DNA of 64,000 bases from Okeania sp. SIO3B5 (GTDB lineage Bacteria > Cyanobacteriota > Cyanobacteriia > Cyanobacteriales > Microcoleaceae): NCBI RefSeq assembly GCF_010692555.1, contig NZ_JAAHHG010000003.1:34190-98189 (forward strand), in the 5' to 3' direction. This document shows, piece by piece, positions 9,940-18,988 of this stretch (positions are counted from its first letter, which is position 1; every line of letters starts with the position of its first letter). Both the position numbers and the translations under genes were made by a program. Below the pieces are notes generated by a model. The model saw nothing but the letters and a program-made list of their open reading frames with translations, searched no databases and was not told where the DNA came from.

Positions 9940-10245
9940 TTACTCTTGCCAGTTTTGCCCTGCCCTGGCAAAAATCTCATCAATAGTTTGTTCCCGATAA
10001 ACTCTCTCAGGACTTACGCAAAGACACTGTGTATAGATTCCAGTAACTATTGGACAATAGTTATGAGTACTATATATAGCGTATCTGCGTAAGTCCTATC
10101 TCTTAGAAACATCTACATAATCAGTTTGTTCTCGATGCAGCAAGCTCAAAAACCTTAAAGCTCCAGCAACTCCAAGAGACTCGTACAAAGCCTCCATACC
10201 TTTAACTCTAATTTCCGTATCATCCATTACCCGAACATTTTTCAT
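9940..10245 (-). pseudogene. Small conserved cyanobacterial protein gene split by a 91-bp MITE
   Basis: ATG at 10245 opens MKNVRVMDDTEIRVKGM and reads through ALRFLSLLHREQTDYVDVSKR to a TAG that is the first codon of the inserted element. Past the element the frame resumes as VYREQTIDEIFARAGQNWQE and a TAA at 9940. Removing the element and one AGAGA copy (96 bp) restores a single reading frame of about 69 codons. I recall similar small proteins of about 70 residues from other cyanobacteria, often near toxin-antitoxin genes; the function is unknown. In this form the gene makes at best a 49-residue truncated product. Confidence 0.85.
10008..10098. mobile_element. MITE family B (AGGACTTACGCA ends, AGAGA duplication)
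   Basis: The ends AGGACTTACGCA and TGCGTAAGTCCT are perfect inverses. The 91-bp element is flanked by AGAGA at 10003-10007 and 10099-10103 (read on the minus strand), a 5-bp target duplication. Related elements lie at 62045-62133 and 62182-62272, and a decayed one near 35786-35850. Confidence 0.9.
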
Positions 10246-10421
10246 TAATTTGCCTCTTTTGTAATATAATTTATGGGATTTAAAACCTCTATTGTTAGGT
10301 TCAAATTTTGCCCTTTTTTTCTACATCTTGAGTATTTACTGCCAAGCAGTCAGTAAAATCAGTATCTAACAAACCATCAACTATTATTATTGAAGTAAGT
10401 CCTGAGTTAAACAAGCGATCG

Positions 10422-10802
10422 CTACTCCAAAATTTCCTCAATTTCTTGCAAAACCTCCGCTAAAGTAGGAGTGTTTGAAGAAATAATATTATCCTCACTT
10501 CCTTCATGCTTGTGATGGGGAAAAGTGGATAAATTTAACTCCTGATGATGTTCGGCATCGTCATAACGAAAAATCAGGTTATTCCTGGCATCCATATAAT
10601 GATAGGAGTACATTTTGCGCTCTCTTATGGTTTGAACGCTAATAAACTCGCGAACATGAAGAATCGAATCGTTGACAAAATAAATATTGCCTCGAATAAA
10701 CCCTTCGTCGATATCTCGTTTCTGGAAGTTAATGTTAAAACTCTTTACAATAATTAGGGATTCGAGCAAATTGTGTATTTCCTCAAAATAAGCTTCAATC
10801 AA
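10422..10802 (-). CDS. TumE/DUF6516-type toxin
   Basis: This 126-residue protein starts MIEAYFEEIHNLLES and contains the family signature GFIRGNIYFVNDSILHVREFI, then YSYHYMDARNNLIFRYDDAEHH and FPHHKHEGSEDNI. DUF6516 proteins are classed as TumE-like toxins of type II toxin-antitoxin systems. The start overlaps the end of the upstream gene by eight bases, a usual arrangement for such pairs. The His/Asp-rich centre may form the active site; that is inference. Confidence 0.75.
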   Translation of the reverse strand: MIEAYFEEIHNLLESLIIVKSFNINFQKRDIDEGFIRGNIYFVNDSILHVREFISVQTIRERKMYSYHYMDARNNLIFRYDDAEHHQELNLSTFPHHKHEGSEDNIISSNTPTLAEVLQEIEEILE

Positions 10803-11130
10803 CTAGCTCAACTCCTTGGATCTTTGTTTTTTTATCAAGCAAATGTGCCAACATCCTTGATTCCCCAATCCACTCATCAAAATCTCCAGAATGAGGTAGC
10901 TCATTATTATTAAATTTATGCAAAAATTCTGCAGTCGATAGCTGATATTTAGTCTCAAATTCATCTAGTCGCCGTTCGGTGATTTTAATCCCGTTATCTG
11001 TAGATTGTAACGCAGCCATTAAGGCGCTTTTAATAATAGATTTGACAGCCTCTGGATGTTTACTCTTTAGTTTAATTTCTACAATTTTATCTGGTAACGA
11101 TGCCAGATTATTATTGTTAGTTTCTAGCAC
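10795..11130 (-). CDS. Putative antitoxin partner of the TumE-type toxin
   Basis: This 111-residue protein contains KIVEIKLKSKHPEAVKSIIKSAL, then RRLDEFETKYQLSTAEFLHKF and DFDEWIGESRMLAHLLDKK. It overlaps the toxin start. Proteins with the FExKYxxSxxEF pattern are regular upstream partners of DUF6516 genes in cyanobacteria. I see no classical DNA-binding fold, so the antitoxin role rests on position. Confidence 0.65.
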   Translation of the reverse strand: MLETNNNNLASLPDKIVEIKLKSKHPEAVKSIIKSALMAALQSTDNGIKITERRLDEFETKYQLSTAEFLHKFNNNELPHSGDFDEWIGESRMLAHLLDKKTKIQGVELVD

Positions 11131-11258
11131 AAGATTGACCTCCGAGTTTTTTCAAAAATTAGCTTATTGTTGACTATGGAAAACTAGATTTAACTGCTCT
11201 ATTTTAGATTGCTTTATTGTCGAGTTTGGTAGGAAAGATAGACTCCCCTACTTCTATT

Positions 11259-11837
11259 TTAAAACAAACGCGCCACCGGACAGCTAAAACCAGGCAATAT
11301 GGGAGAAGCAATAGTGTCATTAGGAAATAAAGTAGCAATTAACTCTAACATAGCCCGATCGCCCCGTCGATACACTTCAACTTGTTGGTTTCGCCAGTCC
11401 ACAATCCAATATTCCCGAACTCCTCGTTCTGAATATAGCTTTAATTTCAGTTCGCGATCGCGCCTTTCATTAGTTTTACCTGCTGACAACACTTTTACTG
11501 CTAACTCCGGTGCTGCTGTCAGATGTCCGCTATCGTCAAGAATAGTCGGGAGCCGATCGCGACTAACCCAAACCAAATCTGGTTGCACATTATCGCCATC
11601 GCTAAATACAATACCCGGAGCAAAAAAAGGCTCACCCAGATTAGTAGAATCAGACCATTTCTCCAAATACCCATAAATTTTACCACAGGTGCGTTGATGA
11701 TATATATGAGGCGCTCTAGTTGTCAATAATTCTCCGTCAATAATTTCATAGCGGTTGCCGTTATTTGGCAAGAGTTCTAAATCTGCTGTTGTCCAGTAAA
11801 TTCTATCCGGGTAGTTTTGCGTAAGTTTTGTCTTCAT
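11259..11837 (-). CDS. Uma2 family (DUF820) nuclease-like protein
   Basis: This 192-residue protein has the standard Uma2 order: WTTADLELLPNNGNRYEIIDGEL, then NVQPDLVWVS, then APELAVKVLS and LKLKLYSERGVREYWIVDW. These supply the Asp/Glu/Lys core of the PD-(D/E)XK-like fold. It lacks the coiled-coil tail of the Uma2 protein at 8.7-9.5 kb. It is a single-gene unit. The role of Uma2 proteins in cyanobacteria is not settled. Confidence 0.9.
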   Translation of the reverse strand: MKTKLTQNYPDRIYWTTADLELLPNNGNRYEIIDGELLTTRAPHIYHQRTCGKIYGYLEKWSDSTNLGEPFFAPGIVFSDGDNVQPDLVWVSRDRLPTILDDSGHLTAAPELAVKVLSAGKTNERRDRELKLKLYSERGVREYWIVDWRNQQVEVYRRGDRAMLELIATLFPNDTIASPILPGFSCPVARLF

Positions 11838-11929
11838 TAGTTTTCAGCTTAAACATAATAATCAATACAGGTAATTAACACTGCTAGCGGTTCCTGAATA
11901 ATACTATTTCTCAAAAATTTTTCTACATT

Positions 11930-12036
11930 TTATTGAGTAGGGGAGTGAGGGAGTGAGGGAGTAGGGGAGATTAAATATTGAAGTAGTTATAGAATTATTA
12001 ACATATACTATATAACCGGATTCTATATTACAAAAA
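11930..12036. repeat. Family D repeat, one end missing (AACCGGATTCTATAT end)
   Basis: This stretch matches 17427-17551: a GAGTGAGGGAGTGAGG-type G-rich stretch, GATTAAATATTGAAGTA, and the end ATAACCGGATTCTATATTA. The opposite inverted end is not recognisable here. The interval 11838-12058 holds nothing else that I can identify. Confidence 0.7.
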
Positions 12037-12058
12037 TCACTTCTGACTTCTGACTTCG

Positions 12059-12772
12059 TTATTCCTGTTCCTCAAAAATATTCTCTAATTTTTCTAGCAA
12101 TTCTTCAGCTAACTCCAAAAGTTCAATTCCATCATCTTCATTCTTATCGCTTATATCTCGGTTATTACTACCGACACTAACACCACCAGCCAATAATTTT
12201 TTTACAGCAAAAAGACGGTCATCCTCGTCATAAATTTGACACATTTTTTCTAACTCTGAAGCAATTTCAGATAAGGATTTATTGGCTAATTTCATTCTTA
12301 CTTTTACTGCTACTTCATCATCACTTTCAATAAATTCTCTAACGGAAACTTTCTTTTGTGAAAAATGCTGAATAGCTGCCAAGATATACTCACGCAAACT
12401 CATTTTTTCCACTTCTGCTAAATCTTCTATTTCCTCTGGCAAATCTATTAATATCATTCCATCATTATCGCTCACCTGAATTAGTTCATCTTCTTGTTTA
12501 ACTGCTATTAATAAATCTGCATTTAATCTATGTAAATAATCAAGAACCGATTCTAATTTATGGTCTTTTAATGATGATTCTAGTTTAGAAACTGCAGCTT
12601 GTTGTACTCCTAATTTTTCTGCTAGTTGAGCTTGAGTTAATCCAGCTTTTTCTCGTAGCGATCGCATAGCATCAGTTAAATATAATCGCAGGTATTCTAA
12701 TTTACCTGCTAATATTACTTCTGGCTCATCGCTTATGTCTGTTTTTAACCATTCTTGAAAGTTATATTTCAT
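12059..12772 (-). CDS. XRE-family antitoxin (HigA-like)
   Basis: This 237-residue protein has a helix-turn-helix at about residues 32-85 (MRSLREKAGLTQAQLAEKLG, then VQQAAVSKLESS and a conserved VLDYLHRLNADL), typical of HigA antitoxins. The C-terminal half is acidic and less conserved. It starts five bases after the toxin stop, the usual toxin-first order of higBA loci. It probably neutralises the toxin and represses the operon through palindromes upstream of the toxin gene. Confidence 0.85.
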   Translation of the reverse strand: MKYNFQEWLKTDISDEPEVILAGKLEYLRLYLTDAMRSLREKAGLTQAQLAEKLGVQQAAVSKLESSLKDHKLESVLDYLHRLNADLLIAVKQEDELIQVSDNDGMILIDLPEEIEDLAEVEKMSLREYILAAIQHFSQKKVSVREFIESDDEVAVKVRMKLANKSLSEIASELEKMCQIYDEDDRLFAVKKLLAGGVSVGSNNRDISDKNEDDGIELLELAEELLEKLENIFEEQE

Positions 12773-12777
12773 TGTTT

Positions 12778-13191
12778 TTACCTATTTCTTAAATTCTCTA
12801 ATCTTTGTCTGGCAATTAGTTTATCTTTTTCTTTAATTGCACCATTATTTTTCTTTTTAAAAGCGTGTAAAATCACAAACCTTTGAGGAGTTAACGTTGT
12901 GAGTATAAATCTAGGATTGTGTATACTTTTAGTGAGTTTAAATTCATATAAATCATCCTCCAGTTTATCAAAATTATCCCTAGTCAAAGATGCTAGACCT
13001 TTCTCACAAAGATATTTAAGATTAACCTGAAGTCGCCTAGTTTCTGCTTCTGTTAGCTTTGGTTTTGGTAAATCTGGAGATTTCTCTTCTTCCGGTATTA
13101 ATCTCACAAAAAAAGTTAGTAAATTTTTAGGTACATTTTCTGTTTCATCTAAATACAATTCCCATGTCCATTTCATTTGCTTAACCATCAT
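12778..13191 (-). CDS. HigB/RelE-superfamily toxin (Gp49-like)
   Basis: This 137-residue protein contains LKYLCEKGLASLTRDNFDKLEDDLYEFKLTK, NPRFILTTLTPQRFVILHAFKKK and a basic KEKDKLIARQRLENL end. These match the phage-derived Gp49/HigB branch of RelE-like ribosome-dependent mRNA interferases. The toxin gene is followed five bases later by the XRE antitoxin. Confidence 0.85.
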   Translation of the reverse strand: MMVKQMKWTWELYLDETENVPKNLLTFFVRLIPEEEKSPDLPKPKLTEAETRRLQVNLKYLCEKGLASLTRDNFDKLEDDLYEFKLTKSIHNPRFILTTLTPQRFVILHAFKKKNNGAIKEKDKLIARQRLENLRNR

Positions 13192-13200
13192 TTCTATACT

Positions 13201-13250
13201 AATATTCTTTTAAAGGAATGTCAAGCCTAATATTCCTTGAGAAGAATATT
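13201..13250. promoter_or_regulatory. Candidate operator palindromes upstream of the HigBA-type operon
   Basis: Two imperfect inverted repeats lie ten bases apart: AATATTCTTTTAAAGGAAT (13201-13219) and AATATTCCTTGAGAAGAATA (from 13229). They share ATTC(C/T)TT and its inverse. Their position directly upstream of the toxin start fits binding by the XRE antitoxin. Confidence 0.5.
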
Positions 13251-13394
13251 GCTTAACTATCGTTATTCAATGGTGCATTATGACGGATTGTTAAATGCTA
13301 TCCGTAGTCTAAATTTTAGTAGCTAATATTTACCTTACTAGACCGACACACCTTAAACATTATTATGTGGCGTTGGTAAATGAAGGTATGATGA

Positions 13395-14528
13395 GGAAAG
13401 AATGCGATCGCTAAACAGTTAGTAGATGCTTGTACAATTTCACCTTACACTGGTCTCGATCTAGTTGCACCTTTTTTACTTTATCCAGGCAAAACAGTTT
13501 TCCTGCTTTGTGCTACAGCAAATTCTTCTGCAGCAGTATTACAAGAATACCCAAATCAAAAGCAACCTCTTTATCTCAAATTAGTAGAAGAAGCTCAAAG
13601 TCGGGGAAGTATTGAACAGCTAGGTTTAGAAGTAGGAGTAATGCCAGATATTCTCGCTAGAATCAGAAAAATTGCTCCCGAAAGATTAATACTAATTCAG
13701 GGAGATATAGCGGAAGAAAATGATATTGCTAATCCTGAAGAATTAACTCAACTTTTAGCTGCTGGTTTGAATATTAATGGTGAAGGATTATTATTACCAA
13801 TCCCACCAAAATTATTTGGTGCAGCACATCCTAATCAAGAAATTGAAACCTTAAGAAATAGGATTAATCAACAACGTCTACAGGTAGTTGAAGGTAGTCC
13901 GACCTGTGAATTGTGGTTGCCAGATGTTTGTTTTTTAAAGCATGAACCACACCGGGATTTAATCTTACAACTTTACGATATTGGTTGTATTATTTTTGGC
14001 GACCATGTACAAGCATCGGGGGCGACTTTTCCTTATTATATAGACTTACGAAAAATCATTTCTATTCCTCAAATATTCCATAAAATAGTCACTGCTTATG
14101 CGGAGATTCTCAAAGACCTAGAATTTGATAGAATTGCAGGTATTCCTTATGGTTCATTGCCTACTGCTACAGGTTTAGCTTTACGTCTAGAACGTCCGAT
14201 GATATTTCCTCGCAAAGAGGTAAAAGCTCATGGCACTGGTAGATTAATTGAGGGACATTTTCAGCCAGGGGAAAAAATTGTAGTTGTAGATGATATTATG
14301 ATTAGTGGTAATAGTGTCATGAAGGGAGCAGATAAACTTAAATCAGTGGGATTGCAAGTAGAAGATATTGTTGTTTTTATTGACCATGAACGGGGTGTAA
14401 AAGACAAGTTACAAGCAAATGGATATAGGAGTTATTCAGTATTGACTTTGACAGAAATTGCTCAAGCTTTATATGAGTCTAGCAAGATTAATTCCGAACA
14501 ATTTGATCTGCTTAAAAATCATCATTAA
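13395..14528 (+). pseudogene. Bifunctional OMP decarboxylase / orotate phosphoribosyltransferase lacking its N-terminus
   Basis: The open frame begins directly after two in-frame TGA codons and reads AKQLVDACTISPYTGLDLVA, the middle of the PyrF half of the cyanobacterial PyrF-PyrE fusion. About the first 130 residues of a roughly 480-residue protein are missing, including the DxKxxD decarboxylase centre. The PyrE half is complete with the PRPP motif EKIVVVDDIMISGNSV. An internal ATG at 13641, preceded by AGGAG, could give a 295-residue product with an intact phosphoribosyltransferase domain. Decarboxylase function is lost; OPRT function remains possible. No start codon is visible in frame before 13641. 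Confidence 0.85.
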
Positions 14529-14714
14529 AATGAAGGAAGGCAGAGGGCATAAGGCAGAAGCGGTGCGACCCCGCATGGAAGAAAAGGCTAGAGGGAAGAA
14601 AGTTTTTTTATCACTGATTATCCGGACATGATATTAATAACTCACAGCTAATAGTTGACTGCTGTTTGCGCAGTATTTTGTAGGAAATGCTTACATTAAA
14701 ATATAGCAAATATT

Positions 14715-14970
14715 GTAAGCATTCAGCCGTCAGCCAGCCTCCTATGGTCAGAACTACGTTATCAGCTAGCCTCCTCCGGAGGAACTGCGGACTTCAGCTA
14801 TTGCTTTTAGTTTAGGATAAAAGCTCTATTAATTGTCTTACTACAAAAGTTGCCTCCCTTGCCCTTAAAGCCTATATTAATTGAAACACTGTCCTATATT
14901 GAGAGAGTTTTGTTGCGCTCTAGCTGACAGCTAATAGCTGTTTGCGCAGCATTCCGCAGGAAATGCTTAC
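14715..14970. mobile_element. MITE family C (GTAAGCATT ends, 8-bp duplication)
   Basis: The ends GTAAGCATTC and GGAAATGCTTAC enclose 256 bp, and both flanks read CAAATATT (14707-14714 and 14971-14978), a perfect 8-bp duplication. The interior includes CTTTTAGTTTAGGATAAAAG and AATTGTCTTACTACAAAAGT, shared with the copies at 19.3, 34.4 and 41.2 kb. A second partial end lies at 14670-14692. The rest of 14529-14991 shows no gene. Confidence 0.92.
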
Positions 14971-14991
14971 CAAATATTTCAGGTAATTACG

Positions 14992-15927
14992 ATGAAAAAG
15001 TTTTTCTTAGCAATATTTATTAGTGGTTTTCTATCTATCTTAAATATACAATGTCAACCTGCTCTAGCTAATCGAATTACCAGAGCTGATTATAACAATT
15101 TAAAAATTGGTATGACCTATCAAGAAGTAAAGCAAATATTGGGAATAGAAGGTGAAATTTATACAGAATATAATAGTCCGACAACAGAAAATTTTGGCGT
15201 AGCATATCGCTGGTTAAATAATGACAATACAGGTATAGTTGCCATATTTAATTCAGAAAATAAACTGGTTCGATTATCTGCTCAAAATTTGAACGCGACT
15301 AACTTTGGAGTTAATCAAGAACCTCCTTTAGTTACCAGTACAGATTTTGAAAATATTAAAATTGGGATGACTTATGATGAAGTTAGAGAAATTATTGGTA
15401 ATGAAGGAATAAAACAACCAACAAGAGATAATCCTTTAACTAATGCTAATACTGTTACATATAATTGGGTTAATCCTGATGGTACAAGCATGAGTATAAT
15501 TTTTGATTCTAATCAGAAAGTGGTTACTATTAGAACTAAAAATATGAATACTTATAATTTTGGTAATCCTTTCTGGAATCAACCCAAACCAGTTTATTCA
15601 ATTACCCGACAAAAATATGAAAAATTGCAGCTAGGGATGACATACCGAGAAATAAGAAATATTCTTGGAGCAGAAGGAGAAATAGACCCCGAATTTGACT
15701 CAGAAGCTTTTGTACAATCAAGAGAAGCAAGGGAAATGCAAATTAATAATACTCTTGGTAGAGAACAAGAAGTTACATCAGATGAGACACCAGCAGAAAA
15801 TCAAATTAAGGGTGCTTATAAATGGAAAAATCCTGATGATACAGGCATAAAAGTAGTCTTTAATATGCAAGACCAAGCAGTTGCTATATATACTTCTGGT
15901 TTAGATGTAGGACTTCCTTACAAGTAG
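14992..15927 (+). CDS. Exported protein with three SmpA/OmlA-like (BLIP-fold) repeats
   Basis: This 311-residue protein has a signal peptide (KKFFLAIFISGFLSILNIQC..PALA) likely cleaved after PALA. Three repeats follow, each opening with a form of NLKIGMTYQEVKQILGxEGE and ending in W.N.D.TG...FN....V. The LKxGMTxxEVxxILG pattern is that of the SmpA/OmlA (DUF3862) fold, found in periplasmic and outer-membrane assembly proteins and beta-lactamase inhibitor-like proteins. The function here is unknown. It is probably periplasmic. Confidence 0.8.
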   Translation: MKKFFLAIFISGFLSILNIQCQPALANRITRADYNNLKIGMTYQEVKQILGIEGEIYTEYNSPTTENFGVAYRWLNNDNTGIVAIFNSENKLVRLSAQNLNATNFGVNQEPPLVTSTDFENIKIGMTYDEVREIIGNEGIKQPTRDNPLTNANTVTYNWVNPDGTSMSIIFDSNQKVVTIRTKNMNTYNFGNPFWNQPKPVYSITRQKYEKLQLGMTYREIRNILGAEGEIDPEFDSEAFVQSREAREMQINNTLGREQEVTSDETPAENQIKGAYKWKNPDDTGIKVVFNMQDQAVAIYTSGLDVGLPYK

Positions 15928-15984
15928 ACACGGGGACGCACCAGACACGGAGACACGGGGATGGAGGCTTTTAATCATAAATTA

Positions 15985-16385
15985 AAAGTGGACTTTTTAC
16001 CGAAAAATTTTGGTTTAAAGCCTTCCCTTTTAAGGGAATAATAAAGAAAAATTTTCCTTTGAGTCAATTCTCTTCTTTATAAAGGAGAGTTCATTAATTG
16101 ATAATTGATAATGGATAATTGATAATTATCTCTGGTTAAAACCGTTACGGAATTGAATATAAGGAAATACTGTTTCTTCTCTTGGTCTATTGGATATGGC
16201 TCCGAAAACTCGCCATCCAACCCTTCCGGGATCTCCGAAGATAGAACTCCGTTCCGAGATACGCGTTTCGCGTCAGCGTTGCGAAGCAAACGACCGCTTT
16301 TTTTCCCTTAAAAAGGTCGGCTTTAAGCCAGAATTATTTAATTATTAATTATTCGGTAATTATTAATTATTAATTATTAATTATT
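15985..16385. repeat. Family F interspersed repeats (two arms)
   Basis: A first unit runs from TTTACCGAAAAATTTTGG through a GGTTTAAAGCC core to TAATTGATAATTGATAATGG. A second, inverted unit follows with CTCTGGTTAAAACCG, GAGATACGCGTTTCGCGTC and a tail of ATTATTAATT words ending just before coaX. The short minus-strand frame inside it is repeat sequence, not a gene. Confidence 0.7.
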
Positions 16386-16399
16386 AATTGTTGAACTAT

Positions 16400-17197
16400 A
16401 TGTCTGAAAATCAAGAATGGCTCGCTTTAATGATTGGAAATACCCGGTTACACTGGGGATATTTTGTGGGTGCAATACTTCATAAAACCTGGGATATAGA
16501 CCGGATTCAAAAATGGGAAATAGAGGAAAATATTAATGTGGAAATAGTAGTCAGAAAACTACTAAAAAATACATTAGAAACTCAGAATATAAAGTTAAAT
16601 CATCAGATGCCTTTATTAATAGCATCAGTAGTTCCTCAACAAACAGCACTTTGGCAAACTTATCCTTGGTCTGATATGATTACTCTAGATAAACTGCCAC
16701 TGCAAGGACTTTATCCTACTTTGGGAATAGATAGAGCTTTAGCAGTTTTGGGTGCAGGCACAAAGTTTGGTTGGCCTGTACTGTTAATAGATGCTGGTAC
16801 AGCAATTACTTTTACTGGTGCTGATGTCCAAAAAAAAATAGTGGGGGGGTCTATTTTACCAGGGTTAAGGTTGCAATTATCATCTTTGATAGCAGGAACA
16901 GCTATGTTACCTTTGGTCGATATACCGGTAGAGTTACCTCCACGGTGGGCAAAAGAAACAGCAACAGCAATTCAAAGTGGGATAATATATACAGTATTAG
17001 CAGGTATAAAAGATTATATTGTCGCCTGGCGAGAAGAATTTCCTGAAGGAAAAATAGTTTTGACAGGAGGCGATCGCACTTTATTATTAACTCATTTCAA
17101 AAAACTTTTTCCGGAGTTAGGTGCAACTATCATTGATGCACCGGAAGTAATTTTTTGGGGTATGGCAAAAACTTGGCATCAAATATCCCAAGTTTAA
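16400..17197 (+). CDS. coaX: Type III pantothenate kinase
   Basis: CoaX phosphorylates pantothenate in the first step of coenzyme A synthesis. The motifs are the N-terminal MIGNTRLHWG (nucleotide-binding), GIDRALAVLGA, IDAGTAITF and GGSILPGLRLQ. The ATP/K+-dependent type III enzyme is the usual one in cyanobacteria. I start at MSENQEWLALMIGN; an upstream in-frame ATG four codons earlier is also possible. It lies between repeats and is a single transcription unit. Confidence 0.93.
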   Translation: MSENQEWLALMIGNTRLHWGYFVGAILHKTWDIDRIQKWEIEENINVEIVVRKLLKNTLETQNIKLNHQMPLLIASVVPQQTALWQTYPWSDMITLDKLPLQGLYPTLGIDRALAVLGAGTKFGWPVLLIDAGTAITFTGADVQKKIVGGSILPGLRLQLSSLIAGTAMLPLVDIPVELPPRWAKETATAIQSGIIYTVLAGIKDYIVAWREEFPEGKIVLTGGDRTLLLTHFKKLFPELGATIIDAPEVIFWGMAKTWHQISQV

Positions 17198-17422
17198 AAC
17201 ATTAAAATAAATATAGCCATAAGATTTTAGTTGTGAGATATTGGAGACTTTTGCTTTAGGTATGGAGGGAATAGGGAAGAAACGAATACATAAGAATAAG
17301 ATAACTGCTATATCCTATACTTTAAAGAAACACTTCAATTCTCACATTTGATTCCTGATTGCTATATCAGCAATTTGCTTAGTAATATTATGTTTGGTTG
17401 AATAGTTATAAATAACGAGTCA

Positions 17423-17551
17423 TATAGAATCCGGTTGAATAGTTATTGTATAGTTGGGAGTAGGGGAGTGGGGGAGTAGGGGAGTGGGGGAGATTAAATA
17501 TTGAAGTAATTATAGAATTATCAACATATACTATATAACCGGATTCTATAT
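17423..17551. mobile_element. MITE family D (ATAGAATCCGGTT inverted ends)
   Basis: ATATAGAATCCGGTT at the left and AACCGGATTCTATAT at the right are perfect inverses. The centre is G-rich (GGGAGTAGGGGAGTGGGG) followed by GATTAAATATTGAAG. It has no coding capacity. A partial copy lies at 11930-12036. Confidence 0.85.
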
Positions 17552-17682
17552 CAGGAGTAGGGCAAATAGTAGGAGAACATACTGTTGGAGGAGAAAGTCT
17601 GTCGATTTTTTAGCGGAGTTCTGGGTCAACAAAATGGAGTTTTATTGTCCTATTCTCCGGACATAATATCACAGCCTATTTT

Positions 17683-17990
17683 GACTACTCCCCTGGCTGA
17701 ATCCGAGGGGATTCTAAGTTGATACTACGCAACAGGATAAATCCTTGTTGCTTCGTTTTTTCGAGCGCTGACCAAAGATACACTCTTTGGGGACAATTTC
17801 CGCGGTGCCCCTACACAGTCGGCTTAAGTTTAACCCTAGCCTTCTGCTTACTTTTATCTAAACATTTGTATATTAAGATGATAGCATAGGACAACTAAAG
17901 TTGTCTAGTCTAAACGACTCGCTTGTTTTCATCCCCCGGTTAAAACACCTATGCTTTCAACGTCGCTTTTCGGTAAGATAATTTCTCAGG
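17683..17990 (-). mobile_element. Solo IS200/IS605-type end with omega-RNA-like sequence, no transposase
   Basis: Read on the minus strand, the segment starts with a promoter-like region containing GACAACTTTAGTTGTCC. It continues through TGTATCTTTGGTCAGCGCTC and GAAGCAACAAGGATTT and ends with the right-end hairpin GAATCCCCTCGGATTC..CCAGGGGAGTAGTC. This is the ending typical of cyanobacterial TnpB elements, whose transcript supplies the guide RNA. The tnpB gene itself is absent, so this is an internal-deletion derivative. The rest of 17198-18064 holds only repeats. Confidence 0.75.
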
Positions 17991-18064
17991 TAATATTGCC
18001 CTCACTATCTTGTGAGCCATAGAATATTTTAGTCCACTTATCAAATCAAAGGAATAAACAAAAT

Positions 18065-18934
18065 ATGACAAGTTCGGAAACCCTTGATTCTCAGTTAAAC
18101 ATCAAGGCCGATAATTATAAATCTCCACCATCTAGCCCACGTATCTTATCATTTTTGAGAATATGTGAATATATATCTTTTTCCACTATTATTGGCTCAG
18201 GAATTAGTGTTTATTTATTTCCAGATCAGATTCAATTGCCAATAGTTTTAGTATTTTCTATTGCTTTGTTTATTTTTTTGTATCTCCTAAATCGGCAATT
18301 ACAAATCAACTACACTAAAACAATCAAGGATGCTGATTTACTTAAAAAAGCAACCTTATACGGTAATGTTTTACAACTAGAAAATTCTCCAGAAAATATT
18401 CAGATAACTCAAGAAGTAGAAAAAGCTTTACGTTATACTCAAGAGTTAATAGATGATTACAAAAAGACTAGGCAAAAAGCCAGAAATATCTACTATATTT
18501 TGCAGTTAGGTACAATAGTTTTTTCGGGAGTCACCCCAATTTTAGTCCTTGTTGATAAATTAGAAACTGGTCAGGCTTGGTTAAAATGGTTACCTGTAAT
18601 TTGTCCAGCGATCGCTTCTATAGTTGCTAGTGTTGTAACTTCATTTCCTTTCCAAGAAAATTGGATTTCTGCTAATCGAGTTGTGGAACTCCTAGAAGCA
18701 GAACAGGAGAAATTTATCTTAGGGGCAAATGTATCTTATAGAATTTATGATGTAGAAGATACAACTGAACGTGGCAAAAAAGCCAGAAATTCTATAGCTA
18801 ATTTTATTACCAAGGTAAATACTGTTCATCTCAAACAAGTAGAAGGACCAGAATCATCACAACAAGAAGATAAAAAAGAAGAAAAAAACAACTTATCTGC
18901 TGAACAACCAAAATCCTTGTTAAAGAATACCTGA
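18065..18934 (+). CDS. DUF4231/SLATT-like membrane protein
   Basis: This 289-residue protein has four predicted helices in two hairpins: about residues 35-52 with 58-77, and 145-162 with 172-193. A coiled coil separates them (TQELIDDYKKTRQKARNIYY). The second hairpin plus FPFQENWISANRVVELLEAEQEKF resembles DUF4231, a relative of the SLATT membrane domains predicted to be pore-forming effectors in nucleotide-signalling and conflict systems. The C-terminus is charged (EDKKEEKNN). No partner gene is adjacent. Confidence 0.7.
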   Translation: MTSSETLDSQLNIKADNYKSPPSSPRILSFLRICEYISFSTIIGSGISVYLFPDQIQLPIVLVFSIALFIFLYLLNRQLQINYTKTIKDADLLKKATLYGNVLQLENSPENIQITQEVEKALRYTQELIDDYKKTRQKARNIYYILQLGTIVFSGVTPILVLVDKLETGQAWLKWLPVICPAIASIVASVVTSFPFQENWISANRVVELLEAEQEKFILGANVSYRIYDVEDTTERGKKARNSIANFITKVNTVHLKQVEGPESSQQEDKKEEKNNLSAEQPKSLLKNT

Positions 18935-18988
18935 AAAATATAGTTTTGAGAATTAAGGGAGGAAACAAAAACCTCCCTGAAAAATAGC

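Noticed and set aside
16077..16289. Minus-strand 70-residue frame before coaX
   Set aside because: It consists of family F repeat sequence and ends in a string of [10 protein letters not shown] encoded by tandem words.
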